A stretch of DNA of 64,000 nucleotides, taken from positions 375,778 to 439,777 of the forward strand of contig CABJAM010000004.1 of NCBI GenBank assembly GCA_902363555.1. The letters are read 5' to 3'. Shown here piece after piece: positions 11,501 to 18,633 of this stretch. Numbering within the stretch: the first letter of the stretch is position 1; every line of letters starts with the position of its first letter. Under the pieces are notes generated by a model, which searched no databases, was not told where the DNA came from, and saw only the letters and a list, made by a program, of their open reading frames with translations. The DNA comes from Lachnospiraceae bacterium (GTDB lineage Bacteria; Bacillota; Clostridia; Lachnospirales; Lachnospiraceae). Both the position numbers and the translations under genes were made by a program.

Positions 11501-14298
11501 TGCTGAACGCCAAGGAGACCACCCTGGCTGCTCAAAAACAGCAAGCTATCAGGGAAGCCTTTAGGGACTGGATCTGGAGAGACCCGGAGCGCCGCCAGAC
11601 TTTGGTGCGCCAGTACAACGAAGAAATGAACTCTACCCGTCCCCGTGAGTATGATGGCAGCCATATCACTTTTGGCGGCATGAACCCGGCCATTACCCTG
11701 CGGGAACACCAGAAAAGCGCCATCGCCCATGTGCTGTATGGCGGTAATACTCTGCTGGCACACGAAGTAGGCGCGGGCAAAACCTTTGAGATGGTGGCCG
11801 CTGCTATGGAAGCCAAACGCCTGGGTTTGTGCCAGAAATCCCTTTTTGTGGTTCCAAACCACCTGACCGAGCAGTGGGCGTCGGAGTTTCTGCGTCTCTA
11901 TCCTTCTGCCAACATCTTAGTCACCACCAAAAAGGACTTTGAAACCCATAACCGAAAAAAGTTCTGCGCCCGTATCGCTACCGGGGACTACGACGCCATC
12001 ATCATGGGACACAGCCAGTTTGAGCGTATCCCCATCAGCCGGGAGCGTCAGGAAAGGCTTCTCTATGAGCAGATCGACGAGATCACCGAGGGGATCGCAG
12101 AGGTGCAGGCCAGCGGCGGTGAGCGTTTTACCGTCAAGCAGCTGGAGCGTACCAGAAAGTCTCTGGAAGCCAGACTGGAAAAGCTGCAAGCAGAGGGGCG
12201 AAAAGACGATGTGGTAACCTTCGAGCAGCTGGGTGTAGACCGATTGTTCGTGGACGAGGCCCACAACTATAAAAACCTGTTTCTATACACAAAAATGCGG
12301 AATGTGGCTGGTCTTTCCACATCGGACGCGCAGAAATCCTCCGATATGTTTGCCAAGTGCCGCTATATGGATGAGATCACCGGAAACCGTGGCGTGATTT
12401 TTGCCACCGGCACCCCGGTCAGCAACTCCATGACCGAGCTTTACACCATGCAGCGTTACCTTCAGTATGAACGCCTGCAAGAACTGAACATGACCCACTT
12501 CGACTGCTGGGCTTCCCGATTTGGGGAGACCGTCACAGCATTGGAGCTGGCACCGGAAGGCACCGGCTACCGGGCAAGAACGAGATTCAGTAAGTTCTTC
12601 AACCTCCCAGAGCTGATGAACCTGTTCAAAGAAGTGGCTGACATTAAGACTGCCGACCAGCTGAATCTGCCTACCCCGGAGGTGGAATACCACAACATCG
12701 TGGCGCAGCCTACCGAACATCAGCAGGAAATGGTCAAGGCCCTTTCGGAGCGCGCATCGCTGGTACACAGCGGAACCGTTGATCCGTCTCAAGACAATAT
12801 GCTCAAGATTACCTCGGATGGCCGCAAGCTGGGGCTGGACCAGAGGATCGTCAACCAGATGCTGCCGGACGAACCCGGCACAAAGGTCAATCAATGCGTA
12901 GAGAACATCATGCAGATCTGGCGGGATGGCGAAGCTGACAAGCTGACCCAGCTGGTGTTTTGCGACATTTCTACACCACAGGCAAAAGCTCCTGCAAGCA
13001 AGGCGGCGAAAACACTGGATAATCCACTGCTTCACGCATTGGAAGGCGCTGTGCCTCTGCCGGAGCAGGAACCGGCATTTACGGTATATGACGATATTCG
13101 TCAGAAACTCATTGTCCAGGGGATGCCTGCCGACCAGATCGCTTTTATCCATGAAGCCAATACCGAAGTGCGGAAAAAGGAGCTGTTCTCCAAAGTTCGT
13201 ACCGGTCAGGTGCGTGTACTTATGGGCAGCACTGCCAAGATGGGCGCAGGCACCAATGTGCAGGACCGTCTGGTGGCACTTCATGATCTGGATTGTCCGT
13301 GGAGACCCGGAGACCTCGCCCAGCGCAAGGGCCGTATCGAGCGCCAAGGCAACCAGAATCCCCTTGTCCATGTGTACCGCTATGTGACCGAAGGAACCTT
13401 TGACGCATACCTCTGGCAGACGGTGGAGAATAAGCAGAAATTCATTTCCCAGATCATGACTTCTAAATCGCCGGTGCGCTCCTGCGAAGATGTGGATGAA
13501 ACAGCGCTTTCCTTTGCCGAGATCAAGGCTCTGTGTGCCGGAGACCCCCGTATCAAAGAGCGTATGGATTTGGATGTGGAGGTATCCCGCCTGAAGCTGA
13601 TGAAAGCCGACCACCAGAGCAAGCAGTATCGTCTGGAGGACCAACTGCTCAAATACTTTCCGGAGGAGATTGAAAAGCACAAGGGCTTTATCAAGGGCTT
13701 TGAATCTGACCTAGAGGTTTTGGCGGCTCACCCGCACCCGGAGGACGGCTTTTCCGGTATGGAGATCCGTGGAGACCTGCTGACCGATAAGGAGAACGCC
13801 GGTGCAGCCCTTTTGGATGCCTGCAAGGAGGTCAAAACCTCTGATCCGGTGCAGATCGGCAGCTATCGGGGTTATGCCATGTCCGTGGAATTTTCCGCAT
13901 GGAAACAGGAATATACGCTCCTGCTAAAAGGGCAGATGACCCACAGGGCAACCCTTGGTACAGACCCCCGCGGAAATCTTACCCGTATCGACAATGCCCT
14001 CGCCCAGATGCCGCAGCGTCTGGAGGCAGCAAAGGCACAGCTGGATAACCTCTGTCAGCAGCAGGCTGCCGCAAAGGAGGAAGTCGGAAAGCCATTCCTT
14101 TATGAAGAAGAACTGAGAAGCAAAAACGCCCGTCTGGTAGAGCTGGATACCCTGCTCAACATCGACGGAAAGGGACCGGCACACGCTGAAGCTGTTGTTG
14201 CCAAAAGCACACGGCCTTCGGTGCTGGACAGCCTGAAACGCCCGGTGCTGCCCCGCAGTACAGACAAGAAACCAAAACAGCATGAGGAGGTGCGATAA
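5515..14298 (+). CDS. Giant ICE protein: ArdC-like, N6-methylase-like and SNF2-type helicase domains
   Basis: A 2927-residue protein. The start is ATG 5515, preceded by AAAGGAGG at 5497-5504; the frame is open further upstream but without a ribosome site. Residues about 1-250 resemble the ArdC N-terminus (FHEQLMIYAQRPDATACAEY). Residues about 257-376 are a Pro/Glu/Arg/Gly-rich, low-complexity linker that coincides with tnpV in another frame. Helical regions follow, including two repeats with FYTEEEQ-type ends. A methylase-like fold at about 1400-1480 shows motif I LEPSMGVGNFF and a motif IV-like IGNVPFGQY, where Asn-Pro-Pro-Phe is altered. A superfamily 2 helicase follows, with HEVGAGKTFEMV near 2085, VDEAHNY near 2245 and a C-terminal lobe with GAGTNVQDR and QRKGRIERQG near 2575-2615. 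Such proteins are typical of Tn1549-like ICEs, and a role in restriction evasion or DNA processing is inferred. It is followed by DUF3848/3849 after a one-base gap. Confidence 0.9.
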   Translation: MPTKAELYAQMADKVATQLTGSWQEWAGFLTTASRLYKYPFHEQLMIYAQRPDATACAEYDLWNEKMGRYVRRGSKGIALVDDSGDRPRLRYVFDISDTGTREHSRTPWLWQLEERHLDSVQAMLERTYDVSGDDLAGQLTEVAGKLAEEYWTEHQQDFFYIVDGSFLEEYDEYNIGVQFKAAATVSITYALMSRCGLEPERYFDHEDFMAIFDFNTPSTIGALGTAVSQINQQVLRQIGVTVRNAEREANQERSKQDEQSHDLYPERRLSDSRPEAEPAAGETPGQVRQDEENLPEGTPSHPLQPDAAEREAVPAPSGDRRDRPEQTGADDAPAGEGSGSHRGTESQRSHEVGGADEHLQSPGRGDPDGGAYQQLTLNLFLSEAEQIQSIDEAENVAHTSSAFSFAQNDIDHVLRLGGNTDRQRERVVAAFEKQKTTAEIVEILKTLYHGGNGLGSVSAWYAEDGIHLSHGKSVRYDRSAQVISWESAAERIGELLESGQFASNVELAEAAGYERSLLATKFWNLYHDLSEDAREAEYLSCLSEIKGNGFPEETRRLTEQLSDPAFRQTLKEEYAAFWTAYQQDRDLLRFHYHKPREIWENLKDLDLPRRTFSSDLSQVPTVQHFITEDEIDAAMTGGSSFAGGKGRIYAFFMENHTDKEKVRFLKDEYGIGGRSHALSGATHSGEDHDGKGLHYKKQDCPDVHLNWEKVAKRITSLVQKGRYLTEQEQAQYDKIQTEKELAEEDAIQAQQPEVEEETPKPTLREQFEQYKPVVTAAISEDAAYRNACGHSDRENAVIEGNAAVRRAVLGSKDMELIRLYSDIPEFRQRLHREVIDETYPKLHELLRPLSQEDINTALCAWNGNIESKHAVVRYMKDHAREKDTAAWLAQEYGSSNSLFVVRAGSPEETQLPWTKVQRRIAQLIQEDRFYTEEEQDRFDNIDPIAIREALEERGIVNGQVADPEKLDNDPFIQQVMSDAEQIAAAEAEQTSAISISDEEYDAVRSPIPQRTSYDPAAPVYAVGDTVYIEDDAYQITELREDTVQLLPAGMVYPIYRAERKEQFEQLLRADRRNAYYTEFLPIDPDKADQDLRDVLSHGLMDEADKKQVSTLLQSGRSNSEIAYWLSRAYSGEIETLNLETGDIADYRTTAQGMELEVLDAEEKRLAVLYFRWDEVAPLLRGMYARQLDGFGQEQPQPSVKFPVFHSETVAVYPGDKNNLPYDVVVERLHIEEPVPPAPVTEPEKTFEEVLDEHPVSIQVNGQWQTFPNAKAAEEASYEEYKANLRRNAQNFRITDEHLGEGGPKAKFQANINAIRLLKELEAAGQQASPEQQEVLSRYVGWGGLSDAFDPEKPAWASEYAQLKELLTPEEYVAARSSTLNAHYTSPTVIQAIYEAVGRMGFETGNILEPSMGVGNFFGMLPEEMRNSRLYGVELDPVSGHIAKQLYPKADITVGGFETTDRRDFFDLAIGNVPFGQYQVNDKAYNKLNFSIHNYFFAKALDQVRPGGVVAFVTSRYTMDAKDSTVRRYLAQRAELLGAIRLPNDAFKKNAGAEVVSDIIFLQKRDRPLDIVPEWTQTGQTEDGFAINRYFIDHPEMVLGRQEPVSTAHGMDYTVNPIEGLELSDQLHDAVKYIHGTYQEAELPELGEGEAIDTSIPADPNVKNYSYAIVDGQVYYRENSRMVRPDLNATAEARVKGLVGLRDCVQELIDLQMDAAVPDSTIREKQAELNSLYDSFSAKYGLINDRANRLAYADDSSYYLLCALEVIDEDGKLERKADMFTKRTIKPHQAVAVVDTASEALAVSISEKACVDMGYMSQLTGKTKEELAGELQGVIFRVPGQLEQDGSPHYVTADEYLSGNVRRKLRQAQRAAQQDPVYAVNVEALTAAQPKDLDASEIEVRLGATWIDKEYIQQFMYETFNTPFYLQRSIEVNYSSFTAEWQIKGKSSVSYNDVAAYTTYGTSRANAYKILEDSLNLRDVRIYDTIEDADGKERRVLNAKETTLAAQKQQAIREAFRDWIWRDPERRQTLVRQYNEEMNSTRPREYDGSHITFGGMNPAITLREHQKSAIAHVLYGGNTLLAHEVGAGKTFEMVAAAMEAKRLGLCQKSLFVVPNHLTEQWASEFLRLYPSANILVTTKKDFETHNRKKFCARIATGDYDAIIMGHSQFERIPISRERQERLLYEQIDEITEGIAEVQASGGERFTVKQLERTRKSLEARLEKLQAEGRKDDVVTFEQLGVDRLFVDEAHNYKNLFLYTKMRNVAGLSTSDAQKSSDMFAKCRYMDEITGNRGVIFATGTPVSNSMTELYTMQRYLQYERLQELNMTHFDCWASRFGETVTALELAPEGTGYRARTRFSKFFNLPELMNLFKEVADIKTADQLNLPTPEVEYHNIVAQPTEHQQEMVKALSERASLVHSGTVDPSQDNMLKITSDGRKLGLDQRIVNQMLPDEPGTKVNQCVENIMQIWRDGEADKLTQLVFCDISTPQAKAPASKAAKTLDNPLLHALEGAVPLPEQEPAFTVYDDIRQKLIVQGMPADQIAFIHEANTEVRKKELFSKVRTGQVRVLMGSTAKMGAGTNVQDRLVALHDLDCPWRPGDLAQRKGRIERQGNQNPLVHVYRYVTEGTFDAYLWQTVENKQKFISQIMTSKSPVRSCEDVDETALSFAEIKALCAGDPRIKERMDLDVEVSRLKLMKADHQSKQYRLEDQLLKYFPEEIEKHKGFIKGFESDLEVLAAHPHPEDGFSGMEIRGDLLTDKENAGAALLDACKEVKTSDPVQIGSYRGYAMSVEFSAWKQEYTLLLKGQMTHRATLGTDPRGNLTRIDNALAQMPQRLEAAKAQLDNLCQQQAAAKEEVGKPFLYEEELRSKNARLVELDTLLNIDGKGPAHAEAVVAKSTRPSVLDSLKRPVLPRSTDKKPKQHEEVR
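6287..6643 (+). CDS. tnpV: TnpV family protein, encoded inside the giant helicase gene
   Basis: A 118-residue protein (MNNPMTYIQNGDYLIPDLKL at the start, DPMKWVGLMNTCKAQAEEIL near the end) that matches the TnpV family (Pfam PF14198) carried by Tn4451-like and related transposons. It lies wholly within the 2927-residue gene, in the +1 frame relative to it. Its own ribosome site, GAAAGGAG (6271-6278), stands 8 bases before the ATG. The host frame over the same bases reads as a disordered Pro/Glu/Gly/Arg-rich linker, so tnpV is probably the constrained frame and the linker the passenger. The function of TnpV is unknown. The full-length family match, start signal and clean stop argue that it is a real gene. 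Confidence 0.85.
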   Translation: MNNPMTYIQNGDYLIPDLKLSQQPEKPLGKYGRMRKTYLKEHRPILYNQMLLSEKLYPHLLEIDETAQNRLEQMMPQLAKEAGATEELKASDPMKWVGLMNTCKAQAEEILMAELINS

Positions 14299-14299
14299 C

Positions 14300-15106
14300 A
14301 TGAATACCAACGATCTGAATACAGCCCTTTATGAAAAGATGGCTGCCGAACAGGACAAGTTCCGGGACTGGCTGAAAAGCCAGCCCCCGGAAGAAGTCTT
14401 AAACCATGCCTATGAGTACACCATCCGCGAGGACATTGTGATGGCGATGGAGGAACTGGTGCTGACCGATGCTCAGGCACAGGCCCTTCTGGAATCTCCT
14501 TCGCCGCTAGAAGATGTGTACCGCTATTTTGACAAGCTGGAGACCGGCTATATGGATGTGATCAGGGACAGCATTGAAAGTCGGGCCAATGAGGTATGCA
14601 GGGAGCCGGAGGAACTCAATCCGTTGTTGGTTTATCTTCATTCTGCCGCATACGCGTCCAAGCATGGAGAAACAGACGCATACTGGCTTTCTGACCAGGC
14701 AAATTTTTCTTGCAAAGTTGCCATTGAGCAGGCAATCAGTGCCCATTATAGGGATAGCAGGCTGGATACTGCTTCCGCGGTGCAAGAGATTTTGGAGGAA
14801 TTTGGAGTAGAGCGGATGAACTTTATTCTCGCCAATACGATTCAGCATAAGGATGCAGATGGGCGGATTTCTCGTGACAACAAAGCATGGGCAAAGACCA
14901 TTCCAATGCCGGAGGATAGTGCTACTTCCCAGCAATGTGCCGATCTGGTAGTGGATCGGGTCAATCCGGGACTGGTGGATCTGTTTACAAGACAGGCTCG
15001 AAAAACTATCCAGGAGAAAGAAAAAGGCTCCGTCCTGCAAAAGCTCAGGCAGGAGTTGTCTGCCCATAAGCCGGCCGCCCCGAAGAAACGGGAGCCGGAG
15101 CGATAA
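14300..15106 (+). CDS. DUF3848/DUF3849 domain ICE protein
   Basis: A 268-residue soluble protein. The N-terminal part (about 1-95, LNTALYEKMAAEQDKFRDWL) resembles DUF3848. The middle and C-terminal part (about 105-240, with LLVYLHSAAYASKHGETDAYW and a later ILANTIQHKDADGRIS) resembles DUF3849. The start is ATG 14300, one base after the stop of the giant helicase gene, with GAGGAGG at 14284-14290. Both domains recur in Firmicute conjugative transposons at this place, but neither has an assigned activity. It ends in a Lys/Pro-rich tail two bases before mobC, so these genes form one transcription unit. Confidence 0.85.
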   Translation: MNTNDLNTALYEKMAAEQDKFRDWLKSQPPEEVLNHAYEYTIREDIVMAMEELVLTDAQAQALLESPSPLEDVYRYFDKLETGYMDVIRDSIESRANEVCREPEELNPLLVYLHSAAYASKHGETDAYWLSDQANFSCKVAIEQAISAHYRDSRLDTASAVQEILEEFGVERMNFILANTIQHKDADGRISRDNKAWAKTIPMPEDSATSQQCADLVVDRVNPGLVDLFTRQARKTIQEKEKGSVLQKLRQELSAHKPAAPKKREPER

Positions 15107-15108
15107 CC

Positions 15109-15447
15109 ATGGCAAAGCGAAAGCGGGATGTTCCGGTTCTGTTTTGGGTATCCGCAGAGGAACTGGAGCTGATTCATCAAAAGATGCAGCAATACGGAAC
15201 AGAGAATTTGAGTGCCTATCTGCGGAAAATGGCGCTGGATGGGTATGTGGTCAAGCTGGATCTGCCAGAACTGAAGGAGCTGGTATCCCTGATGCGCCGA
15301 AGCAGCAACAACTTGAATCAGCTGACCCGAAAAGTGCATGAGACAGGGCGGGTTTATGATGCTGACTTGGAGGATATATCCCAGCGGCAGGAACAACTGT
15401 GGGAGGGTGTGAAGGAAATCCTTACCCAGCTTTCTAAACTTTCATAA
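15109..15447 (+). CDS. mobC: Mobilization protein MobC (relaxosome accessory)
   Basis: A 112-residue basic protein with the MobC-family pattern (Pfam PF05713): an N-terminal FWVSAEELELIHQKM ribbon-helix-helix-like segment, LSAYLRKMALDGYVV, and a helical C-terminus with RRSSNNLNQLTRKVHETG. MobC proteins bind and open the transfer origin so the relaxase can nick it. The gene starts two bases after the DUF3848/3849 stop and is followed by a strong terminator, so it is the last gene of the long DNA-processing operon. Its relaxase partner is 3.4 kb downstream, separated by an insertion of cargo genes. Confidence 0.9.
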   Translation: MAKRKRDVPVLFWVSAEELELIHQKMQQYGTENLSAYLRKMALDGYVVKLDLPELKELVSLMRRSSNNLNQLTRKVHETGRVYDADLEDISQRQEQLWEGVKEILTQLSKLS

Positions 15448-15467
15448 CAGGGATAGATGCTCCATTT

Positions 15468-15520
15468 GCGGAGGGAGGAACGGCGTTTCTTCGCCGCACC
15501 TCCCTCCGCTTTTTCTTTTT
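15468..15520 (+). terminator. Rho-independent terminator after mobC
   Basis: GCGGAGGGAGG (15468-15478) pairs with CCTCCCTCCGC (15499-15509) around an inner CGGCG/CGCCG stem, then TTTTTTCTTTTT-type run to 15520. It ends the topB-mobC operon. Confidence 0.9.
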
Positions 15521-15599
15521 GCCGGTATCCTTGTCTTTTGCCTGTCTGTACCGGATAATATGAGTAGAATAAGAAGCGTAGCAAAGGAGTGGAAAACAG

Positions 15600-15902
15600 A
15601 TGCTGACCTTTGAAAAAGTGTTGGAGATTTTTGCGGACTACCTGGCCGCAGACGAGACCATCGAAGTTTATATCAGCCGTCACGGATGTGTAAGGGTTGA
15701 ATTTGACCAGAACTTTCACTATTGCACCGGCGAGGTGTGCCATACTCCCAAGGAACTGTTCGACCTCTTAGCTGATGATTACCGGACTTATCTGGAGATT
15801 GAACTGACCAAAGGCAAACGGGAAGTGACGGAAGATGATGAGAGAGAAGCGGATGCCCTGTGCAAACGGTATCTGGAGCGTTGGAAGGAGGAACTGGAAT
15901 GA
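15600..15902 (+). CDS. Hypothetical acidic ICE protein
   Basis: A 100-residue acidic protein beginning MLTFEKVLEIFADYLAADET and ending ERWKEELE. The ATG at 15600 has an AAAGGAGT ribosome site at 15583-15590. It contains FHYCTGEVCHTPKELFDLL but no cysteine spacing that clearly indicates metal binding. The next gene begins at its stop (ATGA), so the two are translated together. Small proteins like this are common next to mobC in such ICEs. I do not recognise the family and assign no function. Confidence 0.75.
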   Translation: MLTFEKVLEIFADYLAADETIEVYISRHGCVRVEFDQNFHYCTGEVCHTPKELFDLLADDYRTYLEIELTKGKREVTEDDEREADALCKRYLERWKEELE

Positions 15903-16201
15903 AGATTTTGAAATGCCTGCTGATGATCGTAACCGCACCGGTTATTTTGGTGCTGACGCTTTTTGTCTGGCTCTGCACGGGGCTGATCTACATATCTGGT
16001 CTGGTGCTTGGTCTGTTCAGCACTGTGATTGCTCTGCTTGGCGTGGCTGTGCTGCTTACCTATTCTCCGCAGAACGGTGTGATTCTGCTGGTCATGGCAT
16101 TTTTGATTAGCCCGATGGGGCTGCCGCTGGCTGCGATCTGGCTGCTGGGCAAGGTACAGAGTTTGAAATTTGCGATCCAAGATAGGTGTATGGGTAAATG
16201 A
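15899..16201 (+). CDS. Small integral membrane protein of the ICE
   Basis: A 100-residue hydrophobic protein with about three membrane segments: LLMIVTAPVILVLTLFVWL, ISGLVLGLFSTVIALLGVAV, and VILLVMAFLISPMGLPLAAI. The chosen ATG overlaps the previous stop (ATGA). A longer frame upstream lies inside the preceding gene and has no start signal. Proteins of this kind (CD1845-like in Clostridioides difficile conjugative transposons) accompany the mobilization genes. Their role is not known; an inner-membrane accessory of transfer is a guess from location. It is followed by a terminator. Confidence 0.8.
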   Translation: MKILKCLLMIVTAPVILVLTLFVWLCTGLIYISGLVLGLFSTVIALLGVAVLLTYSPQNGVILLVMAFLISPMGLPLAAIWLLGKVQSLKFAIQDRCMGK

Positions 16202-16224
16202 TGTGAATATAATCTGGAATGAAA

Positions 16225-16275
16225 AAGAAGCAGGACAATGGGATATGAGACCCAATGCCCTGCTTCTTATTTTAC
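16225..16275 (+). terminator. Terminator after the membrane protein gene
   Basis: AAGAAGCAGG (16225-16234) pairs with CCTGCTTCTT (16259-16268), with inner ATGGG/CCCAAT pairing, followed by ATTTTACTT. The A-rich 5' side may let it act in both directions, since a minus-strand pseudogene ends at 16272. Confidence 0.75.
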
Positions 16276-16799
16276 TTGGTATGGACGGTAATATATTTTT
16301 GTTTTCGACTGTTTGGCTTATCTGGAATAGTCATTTTAAGCTGGCCGCTTGCCAGTAGAGGATTCAAATATTTTCTTGTAAAATAAGTGAGCAAATTTCT
16401 TGTTTGCTTTTTTCTGTTATACAAAAATCCAAGACTGCGTGTAGGATGTCCTGTGGTTTATCTTGCTCACTAACTTGGTCACAATCTTGGTTGCTGACTA
16501 AGTTTTTCTGACTAAGATAGTAATTCACATTTATACTTCAGCGTAAAATTTCTTAGATCTTTGAAGCTGCAAAATGCTATAAGCTCTTTCTTTGACTTGT
16601 GTTTTGTGCAGAAAGTCAAAATCTGTTCAAATACTGCTGAAGGTGCAGAATCTTGGTGGGTAACTTGGTGGATGTCACCCACTAAGTTGTAGTTCACATC
16701 TTTCAAAAAGGATAGTGTGTATGGATGAACTCTAATATAATAGTGTTTAATTTTTTCAAAAAAGATGTTCTCTTTTGTATATTTACTTTTGTGCCACAT
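16272..16799 (-). pseudogene. Decayed C-terminus of an AAA_4/RecG-like DNA-binding regulator
   Basis: On the minus strand three overlapping pieces in shifted frames give the end of an AlbA/RecG-like (AAA_4) protein. The first (16512-16799) reads GDIHQVTHQDSAPSAVFEQI and ILTFCTKHKSKKELIAF. A second reads LVSNQDCDQVSEQDKPQDIL and LDFCITEKSKQEICSL. The third reads RKYLNPLLASGQLKMTIPDK with a stop at 16272-16274, which is the usual end of these proteins. At least two frameshifts separate them, and the ATPase part upstream is absent. Family membership rests on the tandem winged-helix pattern and the typical C-terminal sentence. It is a relic that marks earlier turnover of cargo in this part of the ICE. 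Confidence 0.7.
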
Positions 16800-16834
16800 T
16801 CATGTATGATAGTAGCACGAAAGGAAGTGATGGC

Positions 16835-17437
16835 ATGACAAAATTGGAACGGTTTGCACAGCTAGATGGTCTTCTGGCAGAGCAGGACGGGATGCTACAA
16901 ACTTCTCAGGCGGTTGCCAGAGGAATTGTAAAACCTATTTTTTATGAATATATTAAAGAGCGAAAATTAGAACAGGTTGCCCATGGTATTTATGTCTCCG
17001 AGGATACATGGATTGATGCGATGTTTCTTTTGCATCTGCGGTGTGGTCAAGCAGTATTTTCCCATGAATCAGCATTATTTTTTCATGACTTAACAGACCG
17101 AGAACCCTCTCCATACGCCATCACAGTGCGCAGGGGGTACAGTACCACTCGCTTAAAAGCAGAAGGGCTATCTGTTTACACCATTAAGCCAGAGTTATTT
17201 GATGTTGGGGTGTCCAGCGGCCAGACACCTTTTGGGCATACCGTACCGGTTTATGATATGGAGCGAACGATCTGTGATTTGCTCAGAAGCCGAAGTAGAA
17301 TTGAAATTCAAACCTTTCAGGGGGCATTGAAAGCGTATGCTCGTAGAAAAGATAAGAACCTGCGAGCTTTAATGCAATATGCTGGGATGTTTAAGGTGGA
17401 AAAGATTTTACGGCAGTATTTGGAGGTGCTTTTATGA
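16835..17437 (+). CDS. abiEi: AbiEi-type antitoxin / transcriptional regulator
   Basis: A 200-residue protein of the type IV toxin-antitoxin AbiEi family. It has an N-terminal winged helix (LLAEQDGMLQTSQAVARGI, then YIKERKLEQVAHGIYV), followed by the AbiEi C-terminal region (VFSHESALFFHDLTDREP and VPVYDMERTICDLLRSRSRI). In working systems AbiEi represses its operon and opposes AbiEii, a nucleotidyltransferase toxin that gives phage-abortive infection. The start is ATG 16835, preceded by AAGGAAG at 16821-16827; the frame opens earlier without a start signal. The next reading frame overlaps at ATGA, as expected for abiEii, but is broken after 21 codons. The region is AT-richer than the ICE backbone, which suggests separate acquisition. 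Confidence 0.85.
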   Translation: MTKLERFAQLDGLLAEQDGMLQTSQAVARGIVKPIFYEYIKERKLEQVAHGIYVSEDTWIDAMFLLHLRCGQAVFSHESALFFHDLTDREPSPYAITVRRGYSTTRLKAEGLSVYTIKPELFDVGVSSGQTPFGHTVPVYDMERTICDLLRSRSRIEIQTFQGALKAYARRKDKNLRALMQYAGMFKVEKILRQYLEVLL

Positions 17438-17546
17438 TAAAAATAGAAAGACAGATTGAAGTCATTGTCACTCAGAAAAAGAACCGAAAGAGATTTTAAT
17501 TGAAGATTTTGCAGAAAAAATGCAAAAATCAATCCATAAATATTGA
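17434..17546 (+). pseudogene. Remnant of the AbiEi partner gene (probably abiEii)
   Basis: An ATG overlaps the abiEi stop (ATGA) and opens 21 codons (MIKIERQIEVIVTQKKN) to a stop. In a shifted frame the same stretch continues EKEPKEILIEDFAEKMQKSI to a stop at 17544-17546, which looks like an authentic protein end. The pattern fits a gene reduced to its two tips by an internal deletion. That it was abiEii is inferred from position only. If so, the antitoxin here is an orphan. Confidence 0.5.
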
Positions 17547-17547
17547 T

Positions 17548-17578
17548 TTGAGAGTTTTTATTGATTCCGTGGTATAAT
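17548..17578 (+). promoter_or_regulatory. Probable promoter of the YhcG-type nuclease
   Basis: TATAAT at 17573-17578 with an upstream TTGAGA (17548-17553), spacer 19. It lies about 35 bases before the gene. Confidence 0.45.
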
Positions 17579-17612
17579 ATTTTAATAGCATCCACAGTAA
17601 GGAGAGTACAAA

Positions 17613-18632
17613 ATGGATAACAATTTGCAAATAAATCAAAATGCAGAACAGACCTATCATTCCATTCGCCAGTCTATTGTATCAGCACAGCATAGGTTAA
17701 GTGCTGCGGTGAACTCCACAATGGTAATAACTTATTGGGAGATTGGGGAACAGATTTATAAAGCGTGCGGAGAAAATGACAGAGCAGAATATGGAAAGAA
17801 GCTGCTTCAATATTTATCTGAACAGCTAACAGCAGAATTTGGGAAGGGATTTAGCGTACAAGGACTGCGTAATATGAGGCAATTTTATTGCACCTTTCCA
17901 AATCGCTCCACACTGTGGAGCGAATTAAGTTGGTCACATTACCGCCTTCTGATGCGTGTACCAGATGAGCAGGCACGAACCTTTTATATGGAGGAATGTG
18001 TAAAGTCTGCGTGGAGCGTCCGGCAGTTAGAACGGCAGATCAACACGATGTACTATCAGAGAATTTTAGCAAGCCAAGACAAAGCAGCTGTTTCAAAAGA
18101 AATTCAAACAACAGAACCGAAACCTGAATATGAAAAAATAATCAAAGATCCTTATGTGATGGAATTTTTGCAGATTCAGCCAGATACCCATGTATATGAG
18201 GGTGAACTGGAACAGGCATTGATTGACCACCTTCAGCATTTTCTTCTGGAACTGGGACGAGGATTTTCTTTTGTAGCACGGCAAAAGCGGTTTACGCTGG
18301 ATGGACAGGATTTTTTCATCGACTTAGTATTTTACAATTACATTTTGAAATGCTTTGTTCTGATTGATTTGAAGATGGGAAAACTGACCCATCAAGATCT
18401 GGGACAAATGCAGATGTATGTGAACTATTATACTCGTGAAATGATGAATGAGGGAGATTCACAGCCTATCGGTATTGTCCTTTGTGCAGACAAAGGCGAC
18501 TCCATTGTAAAGTACACGCTGCCGGAAGATAATCACCAGATATTTGCATCAAAATATTTTACTTATCTGCCGACAGAAGAAGAATTGAAGCATGAATTAA
18601 ATTTGGACGATTTTTATAAGCTGGAAGAATGA
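17613..18632 (+). CDS. PDDEXK nuclease of the YhcG/DUF1016 family
   Basis: A 339-residue protein. The N-terminal half (about 10-165) is the DUF1016 helical domain (TMVITYWEIGEQIYKAC, then GFSVQGLRNMRQFYCTF and LSWSHYRLLMRV). The C-terminal half (about 180-325) is a YhcG-type PD-(D/E)XK nuclease, with DGQDFFIDLVFYN giving the acidic residue and FVLIDLKMGKLTHQDLGQ giving the D-x-K. A ribosome site, AAGGAGAG, precedes the ATG. Such proteins are frequent in mobile islands beside restriction and toxin genes and are presumed to cut DNA, possibly in defence against phage or rival elements. A small zinc-ribbon gene begins one base after its stop and may be coupled. It is all-intact, unlike its abiEi neighbour. 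Confidence 0.85.
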   Translation: MDNNLQINQNAEQTYHSIRQSIVSAQHRLSAAVNSTMVITYWEIGEQIYKACGENDRAEYGKKLLQYLSEQLTAEFGKGFSVQGLRNMRQFYCTFPNRSTLWSELSWSHYRLLMRVPDEQARTFYMEECVKSAWSVRQLERQINTMYYQRILASQDKAAVSKEIQTTEPKPEYEKIIKDPYVMEFLQIQPDTHVYEGELEQALIDHLQHFLLELGRGFSFVARQKRFTLDGQDFFIDLVFYNYILKCFVLIDLKMGKLTHQDLGQMQMYVNYYTREMMNEGDSQPIGIVLCADKGDSIVKYTLPEDNHQIFASKYFTYLPTEEELKHELNLDDFYKLEE

Positions 18633-18633
18633 T

